This document shows positions 35,574-44,750 of a stretch of 64,000 nucleotides of DNA, in pieces; the stretch's first letter is position 1, and each line of letters opens with the position of its first letter. The notes beneath the pieces were generated by a model. It was not told where the DNA came from and did not search any database. It worked only from the letters and a program-made list of their open reading frames with translations. The translations under genes were made by a program, and so were the position numbers. The stretch is from Rhodobacteraceae bacterium CCMM004 (GTDB lineage Bacteria; Pseudomonadota; Alphaproteobacteria; Rhodobacterales; Rhodobacteraceae): contig RZWH01000001.1 of NCBI GenBank assembly GCA_004005435.1, forward strand, positions 372,001-436,000. Direction: 5' to 3'.

Positions 35574-36852
35574 AGCGCAGCGCCTCGACCGGGTTCATCC
35601 GCGCCGCCCGCCGCGCCGGAAAGATGGTGACGACAAAGCTCAGGCCCAGCGAGAGCGCCACCGCCGACAGCACGTCGGCCCATTCGAGCTTGGCCGGCAG
35701 GGCATAGATGCCGCGGATCGACGGATCCCAGACGCCGCCGCCCGAGAAGTAGTTCACCGCCGAGAAGATCGGGTCGATCCAGATCGCAAAGGCGCAGCCC
35801 AGGAGCACGCCCAGCGCGGTTCCGATCAGCCCGGTGAACGCCCCGCAGATGAAGAACACCCGCAGCACGGACCCTTCGGACAGGCCGATGGTCCGCAGGA
35901 TGCCGATGTCGCGGCCCTTGTTCTTGACCAGCATGATCAGGCCCGAGACGATGTTCATCGCCGCGATCAGCACGAGGATCGACAGGATGATGAACATCAC
36001 GTTGTCCTCGATGTCGAGGGCGCGCAGGAACCCCGACGAGGCGTCCTTCCACGTCCAGACCAGCGCCCGGTCGCCCACCGCGTGCATCAGCGGGATGGCC
36101 ATCTCGTCCACCCGGTCGGGGTTGGCGACCATGACTTCCAGCTCGTCGGCCACGCCTTCGCGGTTGAAGTAGGTCTGGGCCTCGGCAAAGGGCAGGTAGG
36201 CGCGGGTGCGGTCGATGTCGTAGCGCCCGGCGGTGAAGACATAGACGACCTCGTAGGACGACACCCGTGGCGAGGTGCCGAAAGGCGTGCGCGCGCCGTC
36301 GGGCGAGATCAGGCGGATGCGATCGCCGACCATCAGGTTCAGCTCGCGCGCCACGCCCGAGCCGATGGCGATCCCCTCGCCGAAGCGGCCGATGTCGCCG
36401 GCCGAGATCTCGGGGTCGGCGACGCGGGGGATCGTGGCCAGATCCTCGGCAGAGATGCCGAAGACCTCGACCCCGCTGTTGGCGCCGCGGTGGGTGGCCA
36501 TCACCTGGCCCTTGATCAGCGGCGCCACCCGGGTCACGCCATCGACCGCCGCCACCGCCTCGACCCAGCGGTCGTAGTCGGGGATCACGCGCGTCGACTG
36601 CCCCGCCTCGTTGACGTATGTGGTCGAATAGAGCGTGACGTGCGCGTTGGCGCCCAGGATCGTGTCCACGAACTCTTCGCGAAAGCCCGAGCGCACCGCC
36701 AGCGTGGCGATCAGGGCGAAGACGGCGAGGGTGATCCCGACCAGCGAGATCCAGGTCATCACCGACACGCCACCCTCGGCGCGCTTGGCCCGCAGGTAGC
36801 GCCAGGCGATCAGCCATTCGAATCGGGCGAAGGGGGCGGTGGAACCGGCCAA
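35566..36852 (-). CDS. lolC: Lipoprotein-releasing ABC transporter permease LolC/LolE
   Basis: This 428-residue inner-membrane protein has helices at about 31-51, 283-310, 325-345 and 390-415 and a large periplasmic domain between. [30 protein letters not shown] is the LolC/E start, and [30 protein letters not shown] the cytoplasmic coupling loop. The start is TTG at 36852 with GGAG six bases upstream; the next ATG would lose the conserved N-terminus. Only one permease gene is seen, so a homodimer with LolD is likely, as in other alphaproteobacteria. Confidence 0.92.
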   Translation of the reverse strand: MAGSTAPFARFEWLIAWRYLRAKRAEGGVSVMTWISLVGITLAVFALIATLAVRSGFREEFVDTILGANAHVTLYSTTYVNEAGQSTRVIPDYDRWVEAVAAVDGVTRVAPLIKGQVMATHRGANSGVEVFGISAEDLATIPRVADPEISAGDIGRFGEGIAIGSGVARELNLMVGDRIRLISPDGARTPFGTSPRVSSYEVVYVFTAGRYDIDRTRAYLPFAEAQTYFNREGVADELEVMVANPDRVDEMAIPLMHAVGDRALVWTWKDASSGFLRALDIEDNVMFIILSILVLIAAMNIVSGLIMLVKNKGRDIGILRTIGLSEGSVLRVFFICGAFTGLIGTALGVLLGCAFAIWIDPIFSAVNYFSGGGVWDPSIRGIYALPAKLEWADVLSAVALSLGLSFVVTIFPARRAARMNPVEALRYE

Positions 36853-36880
36853 GGCGCGCTCCTGCGGGTAAGGGTCGGGC

Positions 36881-37966
36881 CTATGTGTCGTCGCTGCGCG
36901 TCAGTTGCAAGCGCTCGCGGTAGCGGGCCACCCGCGCCTCGGTCGTCGCGCGGTAGTCGTCGGGCGGCACCCAGGGCCGCGCGTTCAGCCGCGCTGCCTC
37001 GCCCTTGTCCATGCGGAAGCGGGCGAACATGGGGAAATGGTCCGACCCCACCTCGGGCCCGCGCGAGAACGACAGAAGCGCGATGTCGGGCGTGATGTAG
37101 AGCTGGTCGATGGGAAACCGCATCAGCCGGCTGGTGGCGTCGAAGCTGGGCAGCGGTCCGCGGCCGATGCGCGGGTCGAGGTATTCGCCGATGCGCTTGA
37201 ACTTGTGGGCCGGGTGCGACCAGGCCACCGCATTGAAATCGCCCATGATCACCACCGGCACCGTGCTGTCGCGGGCGAAGCGGGCGGAATAGTAGAGCTG
37301 GTCGTCGCGTTCCTCGGTGTCGACGCCGGGGGTCGGCGGCTTTGGGTGCATCCCCACAAAGCGGAACACGGTGCCCTGGGCATCCTCCAACTCGGCAAAG
37401 AGCGTCGGTGTCTCCTCGACCGTGAGATACCGGATGTCCATCTCGCGCACTTTGAGCCGGGTGGCGAAGATCAGGCCGTAGTAGTCGTCCTTGGGGTGCC
37501 AGGTGACGTGGGGATAGCGGTCCAGCGCCGGCTTCAGCGCCTCCGCCCAGCGGTCGTTCGTCTCCATGAAGAATGCGATGTCGGGGTCGCGGTCGCGCAA
37601 AACGGCGAGGACCGCCTCGTGGTCCTCGTTCTCCATCAGCACGTTCGAGGCCATGGCCTCGATCACCGGGGCGGGGCTGCCCGAGTTCTCGGCGGCAAAG
37701 CGGATTTCCTTGCCGTGGAGCGGCGTGTAGGGCCAGATCCGCCACGCCTGATACACGAACGCCGCCGCCAGCAGCGCCAGGAGCGCCCAGCGCCCCGGCG
37801 GCGCGGCCCAGGCGACGAAGGCCGCAGTGGGCCCCAGCACCAGCAGGTAGTGCACGCGGGGGAAGTCCATCGCGCGGATCCACCACTTGTGGCTGCCGGT
37901 CAGCGGCAAGATGCAGACGGCCGCAAAGAAGGCCGTCAGGGCATAGGCGACGGCGGTGAGCGCCAT
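36881..37966 (-). CDS. Membrane-anchored endonuclease/exonuclease/phosphatase family protein
   Basis: This 361-residue protein has three N-terminal helices (about 1-80) and a C-terminal EEP domain. ASNVLMENEDHEAVLAVL, FMETNDRWAEAL (Glu), VVIMGDFNAVAW (Asp and Asn) and GSDHFPMFARF (Asp-His) are the metal-dependent phosphoesterase residues. Substrate unknown: phospholipid, phosphate ester or nucleic acid. ATG at 37966 is used; a GTG at 37975 has a better spaced AGG and is an alternative. Confidence 0.84.
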   Translation of the reverse strand: MALTAVAYALTAFFAAVCILPLTGSHKWWIRAMDFPRVHYLLVLGPTAAFVAWAAPPGRWALLALLAAAFVYQAWRIWPYTPLHGKEIRFAAENSGSPAPVIEAMASNVLMENEDHEAVLAVLRDRDPDIAFFMETNDRWAEALKPALDRYPHVTWHPKDDYYGLIFATRLKVREMDIRYLTVEETPTLFAELEDAQGTVFRFVGMHPKPPTPGVDTEERDDQLYYSARFARDSTVPVVIMGDFNAVAWSHPAHKFKRIGEYLDPRIGRGPLPSFDATSRLMRFPIDQLYITPDIALLSFSRGPEVGSDHFPMFARFRMDKGEAARLNARPWVPPDDYRATTEARVARYRERLQLTRSDDT

Positions 37967-38050
37967 GGAAATCACGGTCGGGGCCTCGTCGAAACGGTCT
38001 CTCGGCCCCGACCTAGCATCCCTTGCGGGGCGAACGACACCCCTCGCGGA

Positions 38051-39235
38051 TCACTGGGCGGGGGTGATCCGCACCAGCGCCCCATTCGCCGCGTCGATCA
38101 GGGCGAGGATGGCGCCGTCGCTGTCGATCTCGATGTCGCGGACGCGGCCGAGGTCGGGCAGGAGTCGTTCTTCGCCCACCACCGTGTCGCCGTCGAGACG
38201 CAGCCGGACGATGCCGCCGGGATTGAGCGAGGCGGCCAGGATATCGCCCTCCCAGTCGGCGAACATGGCGCCCTCGACCCAGGCAAAGCCACCCGGCGCG
38301 ATCACCGGATCCCAATAGTAGCGCGGCTCGGCAAAACCTTCGGCGCGGGGCTCGCCAGACCCGATGGGAGTGCCGTTGTAGTTCTCGCCGTAGCTGACCA
38401 CGGGCCAGCCATAGTTGGTGCCGGGCTCGATCCGGTTCAACTCGTCGCCGCCCGCGGGGCCGTGCTCCAGCGCCCAGAGGCTGCCGTCGGCGGGCCGGAT
38501 GTCGGCGCCCTGGATGTTGCGATGGCCAAGCGTCCAGATGGTGTCCACCGCGCCCTCCTGCCCGGCGAACGGATTGCCCTCGGCCGCCTGGCCGTCCAGC
38601 GTGATGCGAACGATCTTGCCATAGGTCTTGTCCAGATCCTGGGCATAGACCCGCTCCGCCGGGCGGGAATGCTCGCCGGTGGTGACATAGGCATGGGTGC
38701 CGTCCAGCACGATGCGACTGCCATAATGCATGGGCGTGGGCGACGGCGGGTCCTGGACGAAGATGTCGGTGACGCCGGTGAGGTCGGAGACGTCCGCCGA
38801 CAGCGTGCCACGGGCGGCCGCAGTGGCCGAGAGGCCGCTGTCCATCGGCTTAGAATAGGTCAGAAACACCTTACGGCTCTCGGAGAAATCTTCGGCTAAG
38901 GCCACGTCCAGGAGGCCGCCCTGGCGGCGGTCGAACACCGCGGGCACCCCGCCGATCTCGGGACCCACCTGCCCGTCGGCGTCGATATGGCGCAGCCGCC
39001 CCGGCCGCTCGGTGACGAGATAGCCGCCGCCGGGCAGCGCTTCGACCCCCCAGGGATGGGCCAGGCCCTCGGCCACCGTCTCGACAGACAGCGCCACATC
39101 GGCCGCCATGGCGGGGGCGCGGGTCTGGTTTTCGAAGGCGGGTGCGAACTCGGGGACGTTCTTCGGCCCCTGATCGACGGGCTGAGCGGCCGCGGGGGCG
39201 GCCAGAAGAACGGCGGCGAGGGTCAGTCGGAACAT
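38051..39235 (-). CDS. PQQ-dependent sugar (aldose/sorbosone-type) dehydrogenase
   Basis: This 394-residue exported protein (signal LAAVLLAAPAAAQ) has a six-bladed beta-propeller of the glucose/sorbosone dehydrogenase family. VAEGLAHPWGVEALPGGGYLVTERPGRL opens blade 1, and LGHRNIQGADI and EHGPAGGDELNRIEPGTNYGWPVVSYGENYNG are PQQ/calcium-site blocks. It oxidises aldoses in the periplasm (YliI-like). The ATG at 39235 sits at a proper signal peptide; an upstream in-frame start does not. Confidence 0.9.
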   Translation of the reverse strand: MFRLTLAAVLLAAPAAAQPVDQGPKNVPEFAPAFENQTRAPAMAADVALSVETVAEGLAHPWGVEALPGGGYLVTERPGRLRHIDADGQVGPEIGGVPAVFDRRQGGLLDVALAEDFSESRKVFLTYSKPMDSGLSATAAARGTLSADVSDLTGVTDIFVQDPPSPTPMHYGSRIVLDGTHAYVTTGEHSRPAERVYAQDLDKTYGKIVRITLDGQAAEGNPFAGQEGAVDTIWTLGHRNIQGADIRPADGSLWALEHGPAGGDELNRIEPGTNYGWPVVSYGENYNGTPIGSGEPRAEGFAEPRYYWDPVIAPGGFAWVEGAMFADWEGDILAASLNPGGIVRLRLDGDTVVGEERLLPDLGRVRDIEIDSDGAILALIDAANGALVRITPAQ

Positions 39236-39317
39236 GGGACCTCCTGGGATGACGATTTCAACCGGGAAGGTAGCTCTTCGCGCGCGCCCCGCCATGACGA
39301 CTGCGTGAGGCCGCAGG

Positions 39318-39361
39318 GCCGGAGATCACGCGATCTCCGGCGGGAAATCGCGCGATTTCCC
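39318..39361. repeat. Hairpin doublet Q1
   Basis: Two adjacent palindromes: GCCGGAGATC-ACGC-GATCTCCGGC (39318-39341, 10-bp arms) and GGGAAATCGC/GCGATTTCCC (39342-39361, a perfect 20-base palindrome). They lie between the sugar dehydrogenase start and the proS end. A related doublet in inverted order starts at 39460. Confidence 0.75.
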
Positions 39362-39459
39362 TCTCCGCCCAGAAGCGCCACCGCGCTGCAGGAACATCTC
39401 GTAACGCCCCCCCGGCGCCCGGGGTTACCGCGGCGCGCGACGCCTGCCGCCCCGCGGCG

Positions 39460-39502
39460 GAAATTCGCGAGAATTTCTGCCGGAGTTCGCGGGAACTCCG
39501 GC
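39460..39502. repeat. Hairpin doublet Q2, inverted relative to Q1
   Basis: GAAATTC-GCGA-GAATTTC (39460-39477) is followed by GCCGGAGTTC-GCGG-GAACTCCGGC (39479-39502, 10-bp perfect arms). Reversed, this repeats the order and core bases of Q1. The second hairpin ends 3 bases from the proS stop and may act as its terminator. Confidence 0.75.
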
Positions 39503-39505
39503 GCC

Positions 39506-40843
39506 TCAGCCCCGCCCGTAGATGTCGGCGATGCGGGCGACAGCGGCCTCGGGCGACATCTCCTCGCTGTCTCCGGTGCGCCGGGAGGTAACCTCGACCG
39601 TCCCGGACTTCAGCCCGCGCGGCCCTACGGTGATCCGCCAGGGCAGACCGATCAGGTCCATCGAGGCGAACTTGGCCCCTGCCCGCTCGTCGGTGTCGTC
39701 GTAAAGCGGCTCCAGCCCGCGGGCAGAGAGCTGGCCGTGGATCGCCTCGCAGACCGAGTCGCAGTTGCCGTCTCCCTGGCGCAGGTTCACGATCCCGCAG
39801 GGAAACGGCGCCACTTCCTCGGGCCAGACGATGCCGCGGTCGTCGTGGTTGGCCTCGATCAGCGCGCCGGCCAGGCGGCTGACCCCGATCCCGTGCGATC
39901 CCATATGCACCGGCACCTGGATCCCGTCGGCAGTCTGCACCATTGCGCCCATGGGCTCGGAATACTTGGTGCCGAAGTAGAAGATCTGCCCCACCTCGAT
40001 GCCGCGGGCGGTGCGCTGCCGCTCGGTCGGGATCCGGGCAAACGCCTCGGGGTCGTGGGTCTCGTCGGTGCGGGCGTAGCGCGAGGTGAACTCCTCCAGC
40101 ACCGCGCGGCACTGGGCCGGGTCGTCGTAGTCGATGTCGCGATCGCCGAAGCGCAGATCCGTGATCTCGCTGTCGTAGAACACCTCCGACTCGCCCGTGT
40201 CGGCCAGCACCAGGAACTCGTGGGTGTTGTCGCCGCCGATGGGCCCCGAATCCGCCCGCATCGGGATCGCCTGGAGGCCCATGCGCTCGTAGGTGCGCAG
40301 ATAGCTGACCAGGTGGCGGTTGTAGGCGTGCAACGCCGCCTCCTTGGAGACGTCGAAGGTGTAGCCGTCCTTCATCAGGAACTCGCGCCCTCGCATCACG
40401 CCGAAGCGCGGGCGCACCTCGTCGCGGAATTTCCACTGGATGTGGTAGAGCGTCAGCGGCAGGTCGCGGTAGCTCGACACATGGGTGCGGAAGATGTCGG
40501 TGATCATCTCCTCGTTGGTCGGCCCATAGAGCATGTCGCGGTCGTGGCGGTCGCGGATGCGCAGCATTTCCGGCCCATAGGCATTGTAGCGGCCGGATTC
40601 CTGCCACAGATCGGCGGGCTGCACCGTGGGCATCAGCACCGGGATATGCCCGGCGCGCTGCTGCTCTTCGTGGACGATGCGCTCGATGTTGCGCAGGACG
40701 CGGTAGCCCAGAGGCAGCCACGAATAGATGCCGGCGGCCTGCTGGCGGATCATGCCCGCCCGCAGCATCAGCCGGTGGCTGACGATCTGCGCATCGGACG
40801 GCGTCTCCTTGAGCACGGGCAGGAAGTAGCGGGACAGTCGCAT
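39506..40843 (-). CDS. proS: Prolyl-tRNA synthetase (short bacterial/alphaproteobacterial type)
   Basis: This 445-residue class II synthetase has motif 1 [25 protein letters not shown], motif 2 [30 protein letters not shown] and motif 3 [16 protein letters not shown]. The anticodon-binding domain is C-terminal ([27 protein letters not shown]). It lacks the editing domain insertion of E. coli ProS, as usual in alphaproteobacteria. Confidence 0.96.
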   Translation of the reverse strand: MRLSRYFLPVLKETPSDAQIVSHRLMLRAGMIRQQAAGIYSWLPLGYRVLRNIERIVHEEQQRAGHIPVLMPTVQPADLWQESGRYNAYGPEMLRIRDRHDRDMLYGPTNEEMITDIFRTHVSSYRDLPLTLYHIQWKFRDEVRPRFGVMRGREFLMKDGYTFDVSKEAALHAYNRHLVSYLRTYERMGLQAIPMRADSGPIGGDNTHEFLVLADTGESEVFYDSEITDLRFGDRDIDYDDPAQCRAVLEEFTSRYARTDETHDPEAFARIPTERQRTARGIEVGQIFYFGTKYSEPMGAMVQTADGIQVPVHMGSHGIGVSRLAGALIEANHDDRGIVWPEEVAPFPCGIVNLRQGDGNCDSVCEAIHGQLSARGLEPLYDDTDERAGAKFASMDLIGLPWRITVGPRGLKSGTVEVTSRRTGDSEEMSPEAAVARIADIYGRG

Positions 40844-40930
40844 GGGCGGGCCTTGGGGCTAAAGCGGTCCGGGCCGGATTAGGCCATCGCCGGGGGCGGG
40901 GCAAGCGGCGCGGAGGGCGTCAGGGCATTC

Positions 40931-40936
40931 TTGACA
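40931..40936 (+). promoter_or_regulatory. Candidate -35 element (TTGACA)
   Basis: A perfect TTGACA lies 61 bases before the zinc-finger gene start. The expected -10 region at about 40954-40959 (TAGCGC) is weak. A second TTGACA lies at about 40970. Plausible but unproven promoter. Confidence 0.3.
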
Positions 40937-40991
40937 GGTGTGGCGCGAACGCTTAGCGCCGGGCGATCCTTGACACACGATGGAGGCACCG

Positions 40992-41342
40992 ATGATCGCA
41001 GCCTTCAAGCGCGAGGTCGCCCTGACCTGCGGCTTCTGCGGCAAGGGCGCCGATGTGGTCGGACGGCTGATGGCGGGGGCGGCAGGGGCGCATATCTGCG
41101 ACGCCTGTGTCGGCGTCTGCACCGACATCCTGGGCGCGGTGCCCGCTGGCCCGGCCCGGTGGAAGGAGATGGACGACGACGCGCTCCTGGCGGCGCTGCC
41201 GGTCGCCAGCGCCTCGGTCGAGGCCACGCGCGGCGTGCTCCAGGCGCAGGTCGAGGCGCTGCGCGCGCGCGAGGTGAGCTGGTCCCGCATCGGCGCCGCG
41301 CTCGGCATCTCGCGGCAGGCGGCGTGGGAGCGCTTCTCCTGA
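40992..41342 (+). CDS. ClpX-type C4 zinc-finger protein with C-terminal helix-turn-helix
   Basis: This 116-residue protein has an N-terminal zinc ribbon (LTCGFCGKGADVV...HICDACV) that matches the ClpX zinc-binding domain with four Cys. The C-terminus VSWSRIGAALGISRQAAWERFS is a helix-turn-helix. No ATPase domain is present. Starts with ATG at 40992 after GGAGG; an ATG at 40980 is less likely. A DNA-binding adaptor role is possible; function unknown. Confidence 0.8.
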   Translation: MIAAFKREVALTCGFCGKGADVVGRLMAGAAGAHICDACVGVCTDILGAVPAGPARWKEMDDDALLAALPVASASVEATRGVLQAQVEALRAREVSWSRIGAALGISRQAAWERFS

Positions 41343-41393
41343 CCGCGCCGCCGTGGTAGCGTCGCGGTGCAACCATCGGAATGGGAGGGTGTG

Positions 41394-41435
41394 TGTCCGA
41401 GACCCTGACAGGCGGGTCCGTTCCCGAACGTTGAG
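41394..41435 (+). CDS. Possible leader peptide upstream of rsgA
   Basis: A 13-codon ORF (GTG start, VSETLTGGSVPER, TGA stop) follows a strong GGGAGGG only three bases upstream. It lies 126 bases before rsgA in an otherwise gene-free 219-base gap. Too short to judge by composition; listed for its strong SD signal. Confidence 0.25.
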
Positions 41436-41561
41436 CCGCTGCGCCCGCGCGCGGCAAGGACCGGGACGGATCGAAGGACGTCGCGGGCGCTGTCCCGGCG
41501 GCGATCTTGTCATGCCTGTCCGCCGGGCGCCGCCCCGGCCCATCATTCCGGATACACACCG

Positions 41562-42653
41562 ATGCTTCCCAAGGCTTCCCCGACCGACCTCGCCGCTGCC
41601 GGCTGGTCGCAGTTCTTCACCGCCCAGCTCGACGCGACCGACCTCGACCCCCTGCACCCCGCTCGGGTGACGGCGGTGCACCGCAGCTCTCTGGACGTGG
41701 CCGTGCCGTGCGCCGCCCCGCCCGGCGCCCTGGCGCCCGGGCTGACCCACCTCACCGTGCCGCCGCTGCCGCCCACCGACGACCCCGAGGACGCGGCGAC
41801 CGTGGGCGACTGGCTGCTCCTCGACGCAGACGGCACGACGGCGCTGCGCCGGCTGGACCGGCTGAGCCTCTTCAAGCGCCGCGCGCCCGGCACCGAGCTG
41901 CGGGTGCAGCTGATCGCGGCCAACGTGGACACGGCCTTCCTGGTCTCCACCTGCACCCAGGACTTCAACATCGCCCGGCTGGAGCGCTATCTTGTCCTGG
42001 TCCGCGATGCCGGGGCGCTGCCGGTGGTGGTCCTGACCAAGGCCGACCTGGCGCCGGACCCGGACGGGGTGGCCGCCCGCGCCCGCGCCGCCCTGCGCGG
42101 CGTGCCGGTCGAGGCGGTGACGGCGCCGGATCCGGCGACGGTCGGGGTGCTGGCGCCCTGGCTCGGCCGCGGGCAGACGGTGGCGCTTCTGGGCTCTTCG
42201 GGGGTAGGGAAGTCGACCCTGGCCAACACCCTCGGCGGCCTCGGCATCGCCACCTCGGGCACCCGCAAGGGCGACGGCAAGGGCCGCCACACCACCACCA
42301 CGCGGCAGCTCCATCCGCTGCCGGGGGGCGCGTGGCTGCTGGACACGCCGGGGATGCGGGAGTTGTCGCTCGCGGACGTCGCCGCCGGGCTGGAGGCGGT
42401 GTTCGACGACATCGCCGATCTGGCGCAGGACTGCCGTTTTGCCGACTGTGCCCACGACGGCGAGCCGGGCTGCGCGGTCGCCGACGCGGTGGCGGCGGGG
42501 CGGCTCGACCCCGCGCGGCTGGCCCGCTGGCGCAAGCTCTCCGCCGAGGACGCCCATAACAGCCGCAGCCTGGTCGAGCGGCGCAGGGGCGCCAAGGTCT
42601 TTGGCCGGATGGTCCGCGAGGCCAAGGAAATGAAGCGGCGCGACCGGTTCTGA
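41562..42653 (+). CDS. rsgA: Ribosome small-subunit-dependent GTPase A
   Basis: This 363-residue protein has an OB fold then a circularly permuted GTPase: G4 LTKADL before G1 GSSGVGKSTL, G3 DTPGM. The C-terminal zinc-binding motif has Cys, His and Cys around CRFADCAHDGEPGC. It helps 30S maturation. The gap upstream may hold a leader peptide. Confidence 0.94.
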   Translation: MLPKASPTDLAAAGWSQFFTAQLDATDLDPLHPARVTAVHRSSLDVAVPCAAPPGALAPGLTHLTVPPLPPTDDPEDAATVGDWLLLDADGTTALRRLDRLSLFKRRAPGTELRVQLIAANVDTAFLVSTCTQDFNIARLERYLVLVRDAGALPVVVLTKADLAPDPDGVAARARAALRGVPVEAVTAPDPATVGVLAPWLGRGQTVALLGSSGVGKSTLANTLGGLGIATSGTRKGDGKGRHTTTTRQLHPLPGGAWLLDTPGMRELSLADVAAGLEAVFDDIADLAQDCRFADCAHDGEPGCAVADAVAAGRLDPARLARWRKLSAEDAHNSRSLVERRRGAKVFGRMVREAKEMKRRDRF

Positions 42654-43018
42654 GCGGCGCCTGCCGGGCCAACGCGCGGCGGCGCGGCGCCCACGGTGCG
42701 ATGCGGTGGCCCGCCCGCGATCCCGGTCCGAACGGGGAGGCGATGCGCGACTGAGGGCGCAGGACTCGGGGGAGTGGCGCGCATCGGGCGCGGCACCGTT
42801 TTGCGGCCGGTTCGGCATCGGCCCATGACCCCAAGGCGCGCCGCCCCCGGGCGGGCGGCGGTGTCCGGCGGAGCCCGCAACGGGCGGCGTCCCTCGTGCC
42901 CATGCGTCGGACCAGAAGACCCCACCTGCCGCGCGGAGCCCGTCCCACGGGGTCGGCTGGCGCCGGTATGGCGCGTCCGGCGTCGGGATGACCCCACCGT
43001 TCGGCTCGGCCCCGGGGC
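42654..43018. other. Convergent intergenic region with a diverged repeat
   Basis: These 365 bases between rsgA and the ClbS-like gene contain copy C1 of the 124-bp element family (listed separately) and short GC-rich inverted repeats (ACGGGGTCGGC, GGCGCCGGTATGGCGCG). No supported ORF. Confidence 0.6.
42729..42872 (+). repeat. 124-bp TIR element, copy C1 (degenerate)
   Basis: The left flank CCGAACGGGGAGGC resembles the CCGAACGGAGGGCAG flank of copy E2. The right end GCGCCGCCCCCGGGCGGGC and GGCGGTGTCCGGC resemble the conserved right end. The interior is too altered to align confidently. Same orientation as the A and E copies. Confidence 0.45.
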
Positions 43019-43534
43019 TCAGGCGCGCGGTGGGGTCCGGCCCAGGGCGCGGAGGCGGGCGCGGACGTATTTCGTGGCCGAGCGGTAATGGCTCGGGCCC
43101 GCCGCCTCGGCCCAGCGGCCGGTGGTCCAGGCGTTGCCGCCGCCGGGCATCGGTCCGCCGTAGAGCGCGGCGTCGTCCTGACCTTCGATGAACGACCGCA
43201 GCCGGGCCGCCCGCTCGGCCAGGAGCCCCCGCACCGCGTCCCAGTCGAGATGCGCCTGGCGGGCGCGCAGGTCGGCGTTGTAGCGTTTGAGATCGCGCCA
43301 GGTGTAGCCCGGGGCGGGCATCTCTGGGGTGCCGCCCGCCTGCCCCTCGCGCCACCAGCCGAGAAACAGGTCGATCCAATGGGCGCGGTGGGCAATCACA
43401 TCCTTGATCGCGGTCCCGTCGTCGTCGGGCGCGCAGGCCGTCTGGGCGTCGATGTCGGCGATCGACGCGGAGAGCTTGGCCAGCTCTCGATCCGTCACCG
43501 CGATCAGTGCGGTCTTGTCCGTGGCGGCGGGCAT
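43019..43534 (-). CDS. ClbS/DfsB-family four-helix-bundle protein
   Basis: This 171-residue protein matches the ClbS/DfsB/IRC4 family. KTALIAVTDRELAKLSASI, IKDVIAHRAHWIDLFLGWWREGQ and GYTWRDLKRYNADL are recognisable blocks. Family members form a DinB-like bundle; E. coli ClbS protects against colibactin, but most homologues are uncharacterised. The ATG is at 43534; an in-frame start at 43612 lacks conservation. Confidence 0.82.
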   Translation of the reverse strand: MPAATDKTALIAVTDRELAKLSASIADIDAQTACAPDDDGTAIKDVIAHRAHWIDLFLGWWREGQAGGTPEMPAPGYTWRDLKRYNADLRARQAHLDWDAVRGLLAERAARLRSFIEGQDDAALYGGPMPGGGNAWTTGRWAEAAGPSHYRSATKYVRARLRALGRTPPRA

Positions 43535-43663
43535 GGCGGGCCTCCTGCGGCCAAGCTGGCAGTTCCGCCCGGCGGTGCCTTGACCGAAATCAATCCGCCC
43601 GGCGCCTTGCATCGCTGCGGTGCCGGGGGCACATAAGGGCGGCGCGGAGCGAGGCCCCCGGAC

Positions 43664-44749
43664 ATGGCACTACCGGTTCAGCAACAGGCGAAGTATTGGG
43701 GCATCGCCGCGGCGGTGTTCCTGCTGCTTCTGTGGTTTCTGGGCGACGTGATCCTGCCCTTCGTCCTGGGCGGCGCCATCGCCTATATGCTCGACCCCGT
43801 GGCCGACGCGCTGGAGCGGTTGGGGCTGGGGCGGGTGCTGGCGACAGCGCTGATCACCGTCTTCGCGCTCCTGCTTTTCGGCGCCTTGATCCTCTTGGTG
43901 ATCCCGACGCTGGTGAACCAGACCAGCGCCCTGATCGACGCCGCGCCGCGGATCTTTCAAAACCTCCAGGCGTTCCTGACCGAGCGGTTCCCCTCGATCA
44001 TGGAGAGCGATTCGACGCTGCGGCGCTCGCTCGTGGGCCTGGGCGAGACGATCCAGTCGCGCGGCGGCGAGTTGCTGAACGCGGTCCTGGGCTCGGTGGG
44101 CGGCCTCGTGAACACGCTGGTCCTCTTCGTTATCGTGCCCGTGGTGGCGTTCTACCTGCTGATGGATTGGGACCGGATGGTGGCGCGCATCGACGCGCTG
44201 CTCCCGCGCGACCACGCCCCGACGATCCGGCAACTGGCGTCCGAGATCGACCGGACGCTGGCCTCTTTCATCCGCGGTCAGGGGACCGTCTGCCTGATCC
44301 TCGGCATCTACTATGCCGTGGCACTGATGCTGGTGGGATTGCAGTTCGGGGTGGTGGTGGGCGCCATCGCCGGTCTGCTGACCTTCATCCCCTATGTCGG
44401 CGCGCTGGTGGGCGGGGGTCTGGCCATCGGCCTGGCCCTGTTCCAGTTCTGGGGCGACTGGATTTGGATCGTCGCGGTCTGGGCGATTTTTCAGTCGGGC
44501 CAGTTCGTCGAGGGCAATTTCCTGACGCCCAAGCTGGTGGGCTCGTCGGTGGGCCTGCACCCGGTCTGGCTGATCTTCGCGCTGTCGGCCTTCGGCGCGA
44601 TGTTCGGCTTCGTCGGCCTCTTGGTCGCGGTGCCCGTGGCGGCGGCGCTGGGAGTGATCACCCGCTTTGCCATCGCGCGCTACAAGGACAGCAAGCTCTA
44701 CCTCGGCTACGCCCCCCGCGAGGGCGGGGACGGGTCGGACGGCCCCTGA
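43664..44749 (+). CDS. AI-2E family transporter (PerM-like)
   Basis: This 361-residue inner-membrane protein has about eight helices in the AI-2 exporter (TqsA/PerM) layout. VILPFVLGGAIAYMLDPVADAL, FVIVPVVAFYLLMDWDRM, LASFIRGQGTVCLILGIYYAVAL and IAGLLTFIPYVGALVGGGLA are family motifs. Substrate unknown; many are not signal exporters. It is followed by hdaA 1 base after the stop. Confidence 0.9.
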   Translation: MALPVQQQAKYWGIAAAVFLLLLWFLGDVILPFVLGGAIAYMLDPVADALERLGLGRVLATALITVFALLLFGALILLVIPTLVNQTSALIDAAPRIFQNLQAFLTERFPSIMESDSTLRRSLVGLGETIQSRGGELLNAVLGSVGGLVNTLVLFVIVPVVAFYLLMDWDRMVARIDALLPRDHAPTIRQLASEIDRTLASFIRGQGTVCLILGIYYAVALMLVGLQFGVVVGAIAGLLTFIPYVGALVGGGLAIGLALFQFWGDWIWIVAVWAIFQSGQFVEGNFLTPKLVGSSVGLHPVWLIFALSAFGAMFGFVGLLVAVPVAAALGVITRFAIARYKDSKLYLGYAPREGGDGSDGP

Positions 44750-44750
44750 G

